The position numbers and the translations under genes were made by a program. The notes beneath the pieces are model-generated. The model had not been told where the DNA came from and made no database searches. It saw only the letters and a list, made by a program, of their open reading frames with translations. Below are positions 35,546 through 47,701 of a stretch of 64,000 nt of DNA, piece after piece. The DNA is taken from the NCBI GenBank assembly GCA_020809705.1, contig CP085831.1, forward strand, positions 496,001 through 560,000, written 5' to 3'. The DNA is from Calonectria ilicicola. Its lineage: Eukaryota > Ascomycota > Sordariomycetes > Hypocreales > Nectriaceae. The stretch's first letter is position 1, and each line of letters starts with the position of its first letter.

Positions 35546-36172
35546 AGAGCAGAAAAAGTTGATAAATGAAGTGCTTTAGGGAGATGATCCTGTCAAGCCC
35601 TGGGGCGGGAAAAGGGGGACGCAGTTCAAGCTGGAAGTCGCTGGCCGGCGTCGTTGGAAAAAGTCCACCCTTGATTTTTGCAAAAGGGAGTTTAATTTGA
35701 AAAAGAGCCATTCCGAGAGGGTGTGATGTTGTAACAATGCTGATTCAGATAAAACTACTTCAATGGAGGAGCAGGTACTGCGTTGGAAAATCACGCCATT
35801 TTATGTAGCCTGTGTTGATGAATAACAAACATCGCAAAGAGTGTTGATTAGTGGCCCGGCATTAGAGAGCTAACCGCTTAATCCATGTGCAGAAAGGCCG
35901 CATTGATGAAGTTCACACGACTCATCGACATAGGTTACGCGATTGGCTTGGGCGCCACTGCCAGCCGCAAAGTGGCTCTAAATGTGCCCCCCCAAACAGG
36001 TTGCCCAATCGGTGATTGATAGATTGACCGAGGCCAATGGATTGCCAGACCCATCCAAGTTCTTTTCATCCATGTACGGGCTTGGTGGTTTAGTTCTGAG
36101 GCCTCCCATCGTGAGCCGCTGCAATTCCGAAAGAACTTGATCTCTTTCCGCTTCCTCGTCAGCCAATCAGAA
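35546..36172. other. Intergenic region downstream of ankyrin pseudogene
   Basis: About 630 bp without a supported gene. A plus-strand segment at 35886-35975 (CRKAALMKFTRLIDIGYAIG) may be the last trace of the ankyrin pseudogene. Confidence 0.35.
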
Positions 36173-36253
36173 GCGTGATTGGTTTAGTGGTAAAATTCTC
36201 CGTTGCCATCTGAGCAACGTCGGGGAGCCCTGGGTTCGATTCCCAGATCACGC
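36173..36253 (+). tRNA. tRNA-Gly(GCC) with an 11-nt intron
   Basis: The acceptor stem GCGTGAT pairs exactly with ATCACGC. The A box is TGGTTTAGTGG and the B box GGTTCGATTCC, in the T arm CTGGG/CCCAG. The anticodon stem CTCCG/CGGGG closes a loop TTGCCAT, so the anticodon is GCC. An intron of about 11 nt lies after position 37. A T run at 36266-36270 can end Pol III transcription. It is nearly identical to the gene at 52190-52270. Confidence 0.92.
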
Positions 36254-36690
36254 ATTAGAGCTTCCTTTTTGTTTCCGTATTTGGCTGCAAAGTACATATG
36301 GGTCCTTGTCATTTTTTTGAGCGTGGAACAACTTCGTTCATAGTAGAACCTCCTTTGGCCCTGCACAGGCGAAGCTTGAAGGTACTTAAAAGAACTGCTG
36401 CAACATTGACTAAATTAAGAGGATCAATTGGGACACCGATAAGAGAAAGATTCCCACCAGCAGATTTTTTCTTTTCCTTTTAATCGGCTTTGAAATCGCT
36501 AGTATTTACATTAAAATGGGCCTTATTAACTTGTTCAGTCGTGGACCCTTGTCAGTTGCAAAGGTTTATCGCAATTAGTGTCAATAAACCTTTCAAACTA
36601 TCTGGGCTTGACTTCCTACAATAATAGTATTAAAGGCGGCCGGTCCTATCAACAAATCCACCATTGACTAAATTGCCATTCGCACAATAA
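36254..36690. other. Intergenic region, no gene recognised
   Basis: 437 bp between the tRNA-Gly gene and the 3' end of the kinase gene. It includes the Pol III T-run at 36266-36270. Confidence 0.45.
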
Positions 36691-38414
36691 CTAGTTTTGC
36701 TGGCTATCAGCCTGCTTCTTTGCGTCGTAGGTGTACTGAACCGAGTTATTTCCAGGCTCGGCCGAATGCATGACAAATATCTCCGGAAAGCCATCAGACT
36801 GAAGGTCATTCATGTATTGTATGCTGCCATTTTCGCAGCTTTCCAATACATCCCGTAGCTCCGCATGCAGCTCGGAAGCTGACACACGCTGATCTGGCTT
36901 GATGACGAGTAGTTTTCGATCGGCGATATCTATGAGCTTCTCGAGGAATGTACCATGACACCTTTTGTCTTTTTGCAGAACGTCAATGGCCTCATCCACC
37001 TTCACGTGTCTCTTCATAGTGTCCCACCACCCGCTAATGTCGGAGGAGCCGCCAGATCTGGGCTCATAATAGCTATAGTTCGGTGAGGTTCGAGATTGTT
37101 TGAACCCTTCTATAGCATCAGAATCATAGAGTATCCAAATAACAAACTCCAGAATTATGCAACCCATTGACCAACAGTCAAATTTGCGCGACCTTGGGGT
37201 CTTGTTTCGGTCAGTGTCGCTAGCTTCAGGGCCTTCGTACGCAAGTGTCGAAGCCCTCGTCATGGTCTCTCCCGGTCTGAGATCCGTTGCCAACGTGTGC
37301 GCCTTTGACACCCCAACATCCGCGATCTTGAGGATCCCGTTACCATGCTCAGCTTCTGTGAAGTGAAGGATGTTGGATGGCTTCAGGTCTCCATGTCGAA
37401 TGTTGGCACGGTGCAAGTCAGATAAGGCATGAGAAAGGCCAACAAGCTGTTCAAGTGACCACTGGAATATATCCAGTGCCTTATTCTTGCCGTTTGCTTC
37501 CTGCCACAATGAATCTAGGTTTTTGCCATTAGCCCAAGGAAACATTATGCAATGCCACCGATCACACACCCCTAAGTGTGTGAGTAGATGCTTATTGCTA
37601 ATATTTTCGGACTGGATCTTTTCCAAGTTTTCTTTCTCTTTTTTATAATCAACTTCCTTTTCTTTTCTGATGAACTTCTTAACAGCAAGATGAAGTGATC
37701 CAGGTTTCCCTTCGCTATCCTGAAAGCCGTTAGATTGTGATGCCTCGGAAATGGTGTGGATCTTACTGGGAAGTCATATTTGGCCTCATACACTTCGCTA
37801 AAAGTGGTGTTATACACTATGTCAATGAATGAAAATGGGAACGCGCAATGCTCTTCCAGTAGAATCGTTGCTCTGGATCCCGCCTTGAAATCCAAATGAG
37901 GTGTAATGACCATCCACTGGTGTTTCATAAATCTATCGACATCTCCTTCACCTAACCTCGGAAAAAGGAAGAATTGTCCATGGCATCGGCATTTGAGTTG
38001 TTTGCCATCTTTCAAGAGGGGGAGATGCTCATCAGTCAGGTTATTGAAAGCCAAGGCTTTCATGGACTTTTTGTTGAGTCTATCGATCAGGGCAAGGATG
38101 GCGATTATCTTCTTCGCTCGCTGGACTTGTTTCGCAAGTCCACGATCACGGAGTACCTGGAACAGTGGGATTAGTTTGAACCTAACCGGTACACTTTGCT
38201 TGATTCTTTCGACAGTAATCTTGTCGCCAATGGTATCTAATGGAAGATATTGATTTTTTGTAATAGGGCATGTGACAAGTGCTTCATTGATCTCTGTGTA
38301 TAACGAGGACATTGTCAATACTGTAGATATCGGGCTTCGCAGCTGACTGTCCTGAATCCGTACCCTATCGACAAACATCGGAGAGTTCTCGTTACGGGAC
38401 TTTAAATCATGCAT
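36691..38414 (-). CDS. Serine/threonine protein kinase, HGDLKP-type fungal family (member 1)
   Basis: Two exons (38414-37767, 37719-36691) join in phase to 558 residues. Residues 1 to about 190 form an N-terminal region without a named domain. The kinase domain follows: a degenerate glycine loop VYNTTFSEVYEAK without glycines, the lysine in LAVKKF, the catalytic loop RHGDLKPSNIL near residue 325 (HGD in place of HRD), DVG in place of DFG near 350, and YEGPEA for APE. FDCWSMGCIILEFVIWILY is the F-helix. Core Lys, Asp and Asn are present, so activity is possible despite the altered loop. The partner at 40.2-42.0 kb, on the opposite strand, has the same architecture. A later Met at about residue 35 (MSSLYTEINEAL) is an alternative start. 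Confidence 0.85.
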
Positions 38415-40194
38415 AAACCTGTGAAAACCCAGTCACGAAGCTGGGACGAATATAAGGCTGGACAAGATGCCACTCTGATACCCGAGTGACGCACGCACTG
38501 TACTAGCTTGAGACTGAATGGGAGGTTGTGCATCAGGCCAGCATGTGACGATGCGAGCAATCCTGCATAAGCCCGGCTTTTTTCTTGCGCAGGATTACTG
38601 GTTGCCTTGCAAGGGTCGATGCAGCTCTCAACTTGTAATAATCTCCACCTAATCTATCTATCAAGACTTGGGTGTATGGTTGACGTATCCGATTGGTCCT
38701 TAAAGTGGTGGTGACCTTTTTGAGGCCACCCATCAATCAGTTTTGGGATGGGTTACGATTGCCCCTTTGGTTCAGAACACCCCAGTTCCATTCTGACAAT
38801 GGCGTTTGTAGTTCTTTTTTCCGCCACTTACCGTGGCACTTTGTCAGAACAGGCCCTCGCCGCTAACAATCGGGTCCCACGGATACAGCTTCAAATTCTT
38901 GGAAATTTTGAAATACGGATTTCAGGTTCTTCATTGGTGGATAGCTAACTAAATGTATTCGCGGAGGCTAATTACTTCTGCACGGATTGCATCACCAATT
39001 TAGCGCCCAAGCACCTATGTTGGGCTTACTGTGGACATAAGCCGGTGAGCGACGCTAAATTCTGGGGCTTCTAATTGTGGTGAATTTTTGATATCAAATT
39101 TTCAATCCGCCATCATGTGGCCATCTAAAAATACGATACACCAGCGCATGGGCAGAATTATAATACTATGCCGAGATTTCTTTTTTTTTTTTTGAAAGAA
39201 GTATTCGGCAAGATAAGGCGGCAGTTATCTCCGGGCTTCCTCCTTTAGGCGATGATGGTTGACGGTGATGCCAAGCAGTGCTTCTGAGACAGCTGTGGTG
39301 GGGGGGAGGGAGCCAAATTGCGTGGCGATACCTTATTGGCAAGTTAGTGCAGTGTCGAACTGATTTCAATAGTGCGAACCATCCGAACCACCAACGGGAT
39401 TATTCATCTGCTGATTGTGTGCCTAAATATTGGCTGGCTGAACTAAGACTTGCAGGATGCGCACCATTCACTGCCCCAATCAGCCCCTTGGCCTGATGCA
39501 CGCATTTCTGAGAATGGACGTGTGCATCTAATTCCTCACCGGGGTTGATATTGACCATCACATGTAACGCCATTCTTGGTTAGCTGACGAGCAAGTGCGG
39601 GATCATTCATTCATCATCAAGTTCCGAATTGTGCGGGGTTTTTGGCCAGCCTGATGACGCTTACGGACCTGGCCGATTGCGTGGGAGCCGGAGCGGTAAA
39701 GGCCAAGTGTGATGAACCTTACCCCGCATTACCTCATGTGCTGGAGTCAATAATAAGTCATGGTGGATAATCCTCAGAAAGAGGTTCAACCTGCCGCTTA
39801 AGTATGAGCAGTATTGAGGTTCTACGATGAGCTGTTGTTTGATATGTTGCCACTGGTTCCGCTCAAAGGTCAAGGTTCGTGCCAAGGTATTTGTTATTTT
39901 AGTTTATTCCCTTCAAACATCAGCCCATAACAGCTGCTATCGGTTCCAGAGGGCTGTGGAATAATCAGTCATTAACGAGAACAACGATATTCACGCAGAA
40001 TACTTGCTCTGAATGTTACATATAAGTCTAACTTGCCTGTTATCTAGAAAAAAGGCCCACCGTCACAAACCGACCATCAATCACTCATCAAGTCAACTGA
40101 TACGGCGGATCGCGATCCAGAAGAAGGCGAGGCGAATGGGCCAGAAAGCATACCACCCAACGTGCCAGCAAAGTCGACCAGCATTAACCTCAAA
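38415..40194. other. Shared upstream region of two divergent kinase genes
   Basis: 1.8 kb without a recognised gene. It holds a T13 run at 39181-39193 and short ORFs only. Because the kinases diverge from it, it contains both promoters. Confidence 0.5.
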
Positions 40195-42014
40195 ATGGCT
40201 GATAGGCTTCAAAATGAAATATTGGACAACCTACAACCGTATAACAGCCAGACTGAAAGATGGATTCCTGAAATTATCTTAAAGGGCTTGATGTCTAAGG
40301 ACAGGGTTGAGACGGTTCTACAAAGCGATGGGTTAGGCTTGACGCCCACCCTGGTTCCAAAAATTACCAAGTTCATTTGCGAAAAAGCATATAGAATTTT
40401 TGGAATTCTTATCATGATTAGAGAGCCAGGGCTAATTTTGTGGTTCTACGAACACGGTTTCTCGCAAAAATGCTTGCCAATCAAGAATAGCGAGAAGAAT
40501 AAAAACCAGTTGGAGGCTAAATCTTGGCACGATAGCAAAAATGGCGATAACGCGCGACTAATGTCTTTCTGTCATCACGAGCCTCCATGGTCCCGGATGG
40601 TTGCTGATAACTTTTGTTTGTGGCAATGGGTATTCATAGCCCCAGTGTTTGTCAAGGGGACTTTTGAGTATGATTTCGATAGAGAAACACGCCTCCCTTT
40701 CACACATACGGTCACAACCGAAAGTAATGGGTCTTCTTACAGCTTCGTGGAAGAGAAGAGCATACACGCTAGTCACATCGATCAAGCAGGTCAAGTAGGA
40801 TAATCGGACGACTGTATGCATTGGGTATTATGGTCACTGACAATATGCAGTATTTTCCCTTGGACCACGCCAACAACCCACGCGTTGCCATTAAACAGTT
40901 GAAGCCATTGGGAAACGACATGACCGACCCCGCCAGACGTGAGGCTGAAATCCTCAAAATGATGAAGAGACTTGAACATGACCATCTTATCAACGCCATT
41001 GCTTACTATAAAATGGATGCTAAACACTATTTCATGTTTCCATTAGCCGAAAAAGGAAATCTTTGGCAATTTTGGAACGAAAAAGAGAACAGCCCAAAGA
41101 TGGATAACGGATATATGATTTGGGTTTTCACACAGTTGAAGGGCTTGGCCTGTGGCATCAACGCCTTACACGGCCAAGAAAATGGCTCGTGCAGACATGG
41201 CGATCTGAAGCCCGAAAATATCCTTTGCTTTAACACGAGAGGCAACCAACTTGGCAGCTGTGGCCCCTCGGTCAGACTGGTGATCACAGATATGGGGTTA
41301 GCAAAGATCCACAAGGAGGCAACAACAGTTCGGGGAATGACAAACACGACGGTAGCGACAAAAAGATACGAGGCGCCAGAGATGGAAACTGACCCAAATG
41401 GACCGCTATCTCGCCGGTTTGATGTTTGGTCCCTGGGCTGCCTCTTTTTGGAATTTGTCATCTGGTTACTCTACGGCGCCGAAGAACTCGAAATATGCAC
41501 CAGAATTCTCAAACAAACATATTACGAGGTCCGGGAACCAGATTCAAAACCTCAACATCGCAGAATTAAGGAACTTTCCGAACCAGAACGAACAGAGATT
41601 GCAGTGGTCCATCCTACAGTGGTTAATTGGATATCTTACATCAAAAGAGATTGGCGCTGCGCTGATGGAACTGCATTGAGGTCTTTGGTCAATCTCATTG
41701 AGACCAGACTCCTCTTGGTCAAGCTTTTGAAACCGTCTGATGTGAATCCCCTAACTCGAAGAACTACTGCACTAAGTTCGTCCGTCGATGCCTCGACTCA
41801 GAAGGTGGATCATGAGCTTCGTGCATATGCTCCAGAGATAGTTGAGAAGTTGGGAAATATCCTTAAGGGATTAAAGAGTAAGAAGATCAAACCAATCTCT
41901 TCGACGTCGAAAAACAGCACGCCGATTCCTCAAGGTCCATCTCATTCCCAATCCAGTACAAAAGATGGAATGCTCGGAGTTCCTGTTCCCGATCGGGTAG
42001 GCAGGCCTCAATAA
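40195..42014 (+). CDS. Serine/threonine protein kinase, HGDLKP-type fungal family (member 2)
   Basis: Two exons (40195-40794, 40851-42014) join in phase to 587 residues. The first 160 residues are a helical region without a named domain. Then come WQWVFIAPVF, a glycine-poor nucleotide loop (TESNGSSYSFVEEKSI), Lys215 in VAIKQL, the catalytic loop RHGDLKPENIL with His316, DMG in place of DFG (Asp347), YEAPEM for APE, and FDVWSLGCLFLEFVIWLLYG. These are the features of an active kinase of the same subgroup as the gene at 36.7-38.4 kb. The tail is Ser/Pro-rich (KPISSTSKNSTPIPQGPSHS). The chosen start is the first ATG in frame; an upstream exon cannot be excluded. Confidence 0.85.
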
Positions 42015-42626
42015 TGCACGCTATTTATTCGCCTAATAAACTAATCAATAATACCTTTTGTCTCAGAATGTAAGTCTTCTAAATAATCAATCAACAAGAC
42101 AAATTTTCATGCCTAACACGATCCCACTTCATAGGAAGTAAGCATTTCTCATTCCCGTAATGAAGTTAATTTGAGTGAGACTAAGCAAATTGCCCTAAAC
42201 ATGTAGTATGTGAGTAAATTTGAGAGATTTGGCGGGAACCGCAATGAACGCGACTAATTCGGGCTTGGAATTCGGGCATGGCCGAACAGAGGGCGAGTAA
42301 ATCTCGTTTGAATTTTTATTCTCTGATTGACAGTGCAATGCTAATTGTTCATTAATATTAGTTTGTAAGTACTCGAGTTGATGGGTGAGACTTTGGTACT
42401 TATCGATCATTCTAGACAGTAAGTTTAAGGTTGATACGATCCACCAGCATGCTAACTTTGTTAACAGCCAGTAAGCAGTGGCGCCGCTACGGTGTATTTA
42501 TACCTATCGCTTACCCATCTTTAGCTGAATGATAAATGGGACTACGCCCCAGATTATATCTTTGCAAAGGACTTTTTTGCTAATATCAAATTGCAAGAAG
42601 TCTTGCCACAGTACCAGCCGCCTCAA
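42015..42626. other. Intergenic region upstream of the HET-domain gene
   Basis: 612 bp without a gene. A TATA-like TATTTATA run at about 42495-42502 lies some 130 bp upstream of the HET start. Confidence 0.45.
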
Positions 42627-44492
42627 ATGTGTGACAGATGCAGACGCCTTCAGCCGTGGGCTCCTAGATTTGTCTTTGCCGACTCACCAGCAGGACTAGC
42701 AACCAAGGTTAAAAACTATGGATGTGCACTCTGCATGCTCTTATTACATTGCATAGAAGGGCGAGTGACACGAATGGACGCAGCTATTCAATTCGCCCAG
42801 GTTGGCTCATACCTGACAATTAACGACGGCTTAGCACAACCAGTCGTCAACATTTACACTTTGCAAGGTTTTTGATATTTCTCTATTTTCAAAGCTCGAA
42901 TTACTAACAGTGCTTGGTGGCAGATTCACAAAACCACTTCCCGCCTGTCGCTCACCGTGGACTTCCACTGCTCCCACAAGCAGGAAACACAATTCACTTT
43001 AAAGTATTAGCAGAATGGATTCGACACTGCGACACCAGCCACAATTGTATTCGTGAAAGCCATGGTTTTGTCCCGACGCGCCTAATTGATGTGGATAATA
43101 GTGAAAATAGAGTGGTACTGTTAGAGAACGGTCACGGCCACACAGGAAGAAAGGATTATATTGCTCTATCTCATCGCTGGGGACCTATCCAAAAGTCGGC
43201 TAACTTTTGCACATACAAATCTACCGTGAACAAGAACAAGAACGGCATTGACATTACGGACCTCCCAAAGACATTCCGGGATGCCGTTGACGTGACCCGC
43301 GGCCTTGGTCTACGCTGGCTCTGGATCGACTCAATTTGCATCATCCAAGATGATGCCAACGACTGGGAGATGGAAGCCAAGCTGATGGAACACGTCTTTA
43401 GTTCGGCATACTGTACCATCGCCGCCAGCTGTGCTTCGGGAAACGCCGACGGCTTTCTCAAGCCTCGACCGAAGAGACAATACGTCCCAATATTAGACCC
43501 CAGTGGTAGTGGCAGCATCTACTATATTTGTGAGCCCATTGACGACTTCGCTAGTCACGTTGACCAAAGCGAATTAAATCAGAGGGGCTGGGTGCTGCAG
43601 GAGCGTGCCCTATCACGGCGAACCATCTACTTTACGGAAACTCAATCTTACTGGGAATGCGGCGAAGGTATAAAATGTGAAACCATGACCAAAATGAAAA
43701 AGTATGTCTCTAAAATCTATTGGTGGTAAATCTTGCGCACTAACTACAACACCCCGTAATGACTGTAGCCGCAAAGCTTCCTTCCTCGGGGATGCCAACT
43801 TTCCAAATTCTGCAGACCAATATGTCAGAGGAATGAAGATACGTCTTTTCCAAGACTTGTACCAGCGCTACTCAAGGTTGAAGCTGTCTTTTGCGTCCGA
43901 CAGGCCAGTTGCCATCAAGGGACTTGAGGCCAGGCTCCTCGCCACATTCGCAACAACAGGTGGATATGGTATTTTCGACGCCTACCTGCACCATTGCTTG
44001 CTCTGGCAGCGAGCGGACCGCGCCTTTTATCGCAATCCATCTCCCCGCGGCATTTCAGTACCTTCTTGGTCATGGATGGCATACGATGGCGCCATTAGCT
44101 ATCTTCCAATTCATTTTGGCAAGACGACATGGCGAGACGACATCATATCTCCCTTTTCGATGGCAGAAAGCCAAACACCAGGCGGAGACAATACCCATGC
44201 GCTGCAGCTCAAGGCGCCAGTATGGGATGTTGTTGATTGTCGGGCCGAATCAGTTGTCCTGGACGACCCAAACGGCATTGTGCATCAGAAAATGCAGTGC
44301 GTGGTAATTGGGGAAAGCAACGTGAAACCACTCGGAGATCTGCAAGCGCACTGGGTAATGTTTGTGCGAAGCATTACTACCACGAACAGCATCGGCTTGT
44401 ATAGTCAGGTGTATGAGAGAATTGGCGTGGGCACCGTTGAGCGGTGTCAAATCGCATTTGGTGAAAAGGTACGAGAGGCGACGATTTGTTAG
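42627..44492 (+). CDS. HET-domain (heterokaryon incompatibility) protein
   Basis: Three exons (42627-42867, 42924-43701, 43769-44492) join in phase to 580 residues. The N-terminus has a MCDRCRRL and YGCALCMLLLHC cysteine cluster, often found before the HET domain. The HET core (PF06985) is seen in YIALSHRWGPIQ, LPKTFRDAVDVTRGLGLRWL, WIDSICIIQDDANDW, SAYCTIAASCASGNADGFL and RGWVLQERALSRRTIYFTE. The C-terminal part includes GISVPSWSWMAYDGAI, the usual end block of these proteins. HET domains are related to TIR domains and trigger growth arrest or cell death in vegetative incompatibility. No separate NTPase or repeat domain is fused. The partner is unknown. The start at the first in-frame ATG avoids a stop at about 42525. 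Confidence 0.92.
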
Positions 44493-44875
44493 TCAGGGGA
44501 TGCATTTCAGAATTTGTTGAGTTGATTCTTTGGAGTTATATGTGTGAAACTAAATTGACTGTGTTCTCAACCCAGCAGTACACCTAGGGACGCTTCAATA
44601 GCATAACAGTTTTGGATAACATAGTACCATTGAGAATGCCACCCAGTGCTGTACAGCCAACTTTAATATTCATGTAGAATAACCTTGGGGGCTTGAACAC
44701 ATCAAGGCTCGGGTTGTTGTGTATATAGGTGACCGTTTCCCCTTTGAGAGGTAGCTCAGACTTAGTTGCCCAAGGAGTACTCTGATTAGGGCTAAAATGG
44801 CAGCTTAGCAGCCTAACGACAATTAACCAGCTTATAATAACCACCTGTCATAGTACCCCCGCTCAAGGTACTTGC
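44493..44875. other. Convergent intergenic region between HET and MFS genes
   Basis: 383 bp of terminator-type sequence between two convergent genes. A minus-strand ORF at 44584-44844 has no domain. Confidence 0.5.
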
Positions 44876-46593
44876 CTAGTGCCATTTGTGGCCCCCCCAC
44901 TGCAGGATAATCGTTGGCACAATAGAAATGCCAATAATCATACCCGCCGATATTGCTGCACTTTTCCCAATTCCCACTTCTGCAATCATTTCGGGAAACC
45001 TGTTCGTGGGCCCTCGTTAGTACTTTGTTCAGCTTTGTCGATGATTCTTCTTTCTCGTAATGTGGCAGAAAAGAAAGTAAAAGCACCTACCAAAATGGCC
45101 CAATGAATCCCCAGATCTGGCGCACAAATGAAACAAAAACTCCGATCGCTGCAGCATCCCCGGGATAGCAGTCAACCGTGTATGCTATCAGAACGGTCGT
45201 AACTACTTGGTTTCCCGCGGCGGCAATTCCTGCTCCAATGAGAGGAGTAATATTCCATGTCGCTGCATGGTCCAGTTGTACTAAGAAGACGGTAATCCCA
45301 CAAATCGTGAGCAGGTATCCGATATGGCTGAGCCAAAGGCGAAATTCAGCACGAGCAATACCGCCACGCTTCTCCTGTAGCCACATCCACTTGTCGGATA
45401 TAATGCCACCAATCTGCTCCCCTACAATCGTGCCTACAAGCAGTGAGATGTTCTGGAGGCCGACTTGTTCGGTATTGAAGCCGAACCTCTCGGGAAAGAT
45501 TTGCGGGATCTCAATAGCAATCATGATGCTGCCCCAAAGAAATATCATGGCGTATGAGGCTGTGGGTATAGCGACGGATGGCCGTATCGCTAGCTTGAGT
45601 GGGTGGAAGAAATCATTGAGCGTAAGTAGCTTTGGGTCAATACGGCCAAAGTGAAGAAGTTGTCGCATTCCTGACATTTTCTGTTCCTGTCCTACCGGTC
45701 GAGGAATGTACCGCGTCTCGGGGCCAAAGAAGAAGTACAAGACGAATTGGACAGTATTAGTCTAGTGCTTTGATTAGAGTGATTCATCAAGGTTGCGCAT
45801 CTTGTTCTGACTTACAATTGCAAGTGCCCAATAGATCCATCGGTAACCAACCCGAAGCGCAACAAAGCCAAAGATCAATGGCGCAATAGGAACACCAAGT
45901 GTTACCATGGCCGTCCATATACCCAAGTGTCGCGCCCGCTCGTGTCGGAAGAAACACTCTTGTACGACGGCACTACCTAAAGACGCGGCAGGACTAATGA
46001 AAAATCCGGTAATAGCCCGGCAGAGACCCATGGTACCATAGGTCGGACTCCATGCACTTCCCAAATTGCCCGCGAGACTGCCGAGCAATGACAGGAGAAA
46101 TATGGGACGTCGGCCATATACCTGCGATAGAGGCCTCCAGAACAAAGGAGCTGCTCCCAAGATGGCGATCACGAGCGAGGTCAAGTAGGAAGCGCGATGG
46201 ATGCTTACGTTCAAATCTACAGCAATATCGACAAAGGCAGATTGGATTGCGGCTGCAGTAAAGGTAGCCATGAAAGCGTGGAATGAGACAAGGATTAAAT
46301 TGATCATTTTCTTGTGTGATTTTAGTACTGCACGGGTAACAAAGAATACAAAGAATTAGAGCCCTCGCCCACATACCTTTCGATATGACCAATTAAGGGG
46401 ATCATTGTCATCCATTTGCGGTAGAGGATCAAGCTCTGCGGTGCCATGGCGCTGGATCAAATATCGACTATGCGCTTCTTCAATCTCAATAACATTCTCC
46501 TTTTGTTATAAAGGATTTCATATTAGCCAAAGAAGCGTCAATTTGCAGAAGACTCACTTGGTGTTGAATGTTGCCTTTTTCCGACTCGGACAT
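44876..46593 (-). CDS. MFS transporter (anion:cation symporter / sugar-like family)
   Basis: Five exons (46593-46558, 46499-46377, 46310-45816, 45761-45091, 44999-44876) join in phase to 482 residues. The acidic N-terminus ends in QMDDNDPLNWSYRK, the entry motif of fungal MFS proteins. The helix 2-3 loop PLSQVYGRRPIFLLS is the MFS A-type motif GxLaDrxGrr, and LGSLAGNLGSAW, CRAITGFFISPAASLGSAVV and VTLGVPIAPLIFGFVALRVGYRWIYW follow. The second half includes ISDKWMWLQEKRGG and TVLIAYTVDCYPGDAAAIGVFVSFVRQIWGFIGPF. This pattern fits the DHA1-like/Tpo-type multidrug or polyamine transporters at the plasma membrane. The promoter contains three CreA-like motifs (see repeat at 46970-47029). Confidence 0.9.
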
Positions 46594-47701
46594 GATGACA
46601 AGGAACATGCAACTTATGGTTTCCTTTAGCGACAGATTTACTTTTTGGATTTAATGATCTAGATATCTGATCAAGCGCTTCTATAGTCTTGTCGAGGAAT
46701 ACCTGTTTAAAATGGATGAAGCCGTCACCGATGCGCTAGTCTTGGTACCCAATAGGAATTCGGCTAGCCGCCACCAGCCCATGAGGTCTGCTTCGGAAAT
46801 CTGGATCTCCGAAAGTAGAACAACGAGCCATTAGGGTGAGAATATAGTAGGCTCGTCTACTACCCCCGCACTTTGGGCTTACAGGGTCTGTGTCCGAGGA
46901 GCTCTGTATCGCAATTTATTGGTCAACGCTAATCTGAGGTCAATGTCCCCCATCATCAACAACGCCAATCTTGCAGTTTCTGGGGAAATCTCGCAGCACC
47001 CGGGGAATCCTTGCATTTTCCGGGGAAGCCCCGTAAGGAATTCCGATAGGTTCCATGGCAAATTGATCGTGTATCATCCGAGCTGACCCCACGTCTTTTC
47101 TTGCGACCTACGCATACCCTTATTGATTAGTGTTGTACGATCTCGTTCAGGAATGTGAATCAATTTTATATCACCTAAGAAGAGCAGTTCTGATTTGGTC
47201 ACTCAAAGAGTGTTGTGATGATATTTGCCAGTTTGATACAATGAGGCGATCAGCACCCGTGCACCTTAAACTACTGCGCATGATAAAATTACTCATTAAT
47301 AGGAATAAATAAGCAAAATAATTTTATTTATTATAATATTATTTATTTAAAATATCCTACTATTCCTTTCTATCCAAATTTGTCACCTCCGGCTCCAAAT
47401 CCTCAGCATTTGCTCTCACTTGGCACATATTCAACACCACTGCATTTACCTTAAAGATGCGCCCTCAATGAGTAGCTTAACTACAATTTCGAATAACAGC
47501 AAGATTATCATGATCAAAAGCTGAAAAGTTATCAGCCCATATATGTGTGCTGTTCAAAAATTATTCAGATAAAACCTCAAGGTGGTAAAAGCTTTCAACC
47601 CCCGTGATCAAATTTTCCTGCAAACTTTATCCAGACCCAAGTATAAAAATGCATCCCTTCCGCTGGCAAAGCCCAGAAGTAAACCAAATCGATTTTGGTG
47701 A
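46594..47701. other. Intergenic region with MFS promoter and an AT-rich block
   Basis: 1.1 kb upstream of the MFS gene. It holds the 20-bp tandem repeat at 46970-47029 and an AT-rich run at about 47305-47352. No gene was recognised. Confidence 0.5.
46970..47029 (+). promoter_or_regulatory. Three tandem 20-bp units with CreA/Cre1-like SYGGRG motifs
   Basis: Units are CTTGCAGTTTCTGGGGAAAT, CTCGCAGCACCCGGGGAATC and CTTGCATTTTCCGGGGAAGC. Each carries one hexamer of the consensus SYGGRG (CTGGGG, CCGGGG, CCGGGG) at a 20-bp spacing, about two helix turns. They lie 377-436 bp upstream of the MFS ATG at 46593. CreA/Cre1 is the carbon catabolite repressor of filamentous fungi. Binding is inferred from consensus only. 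Confidence 0.5.
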
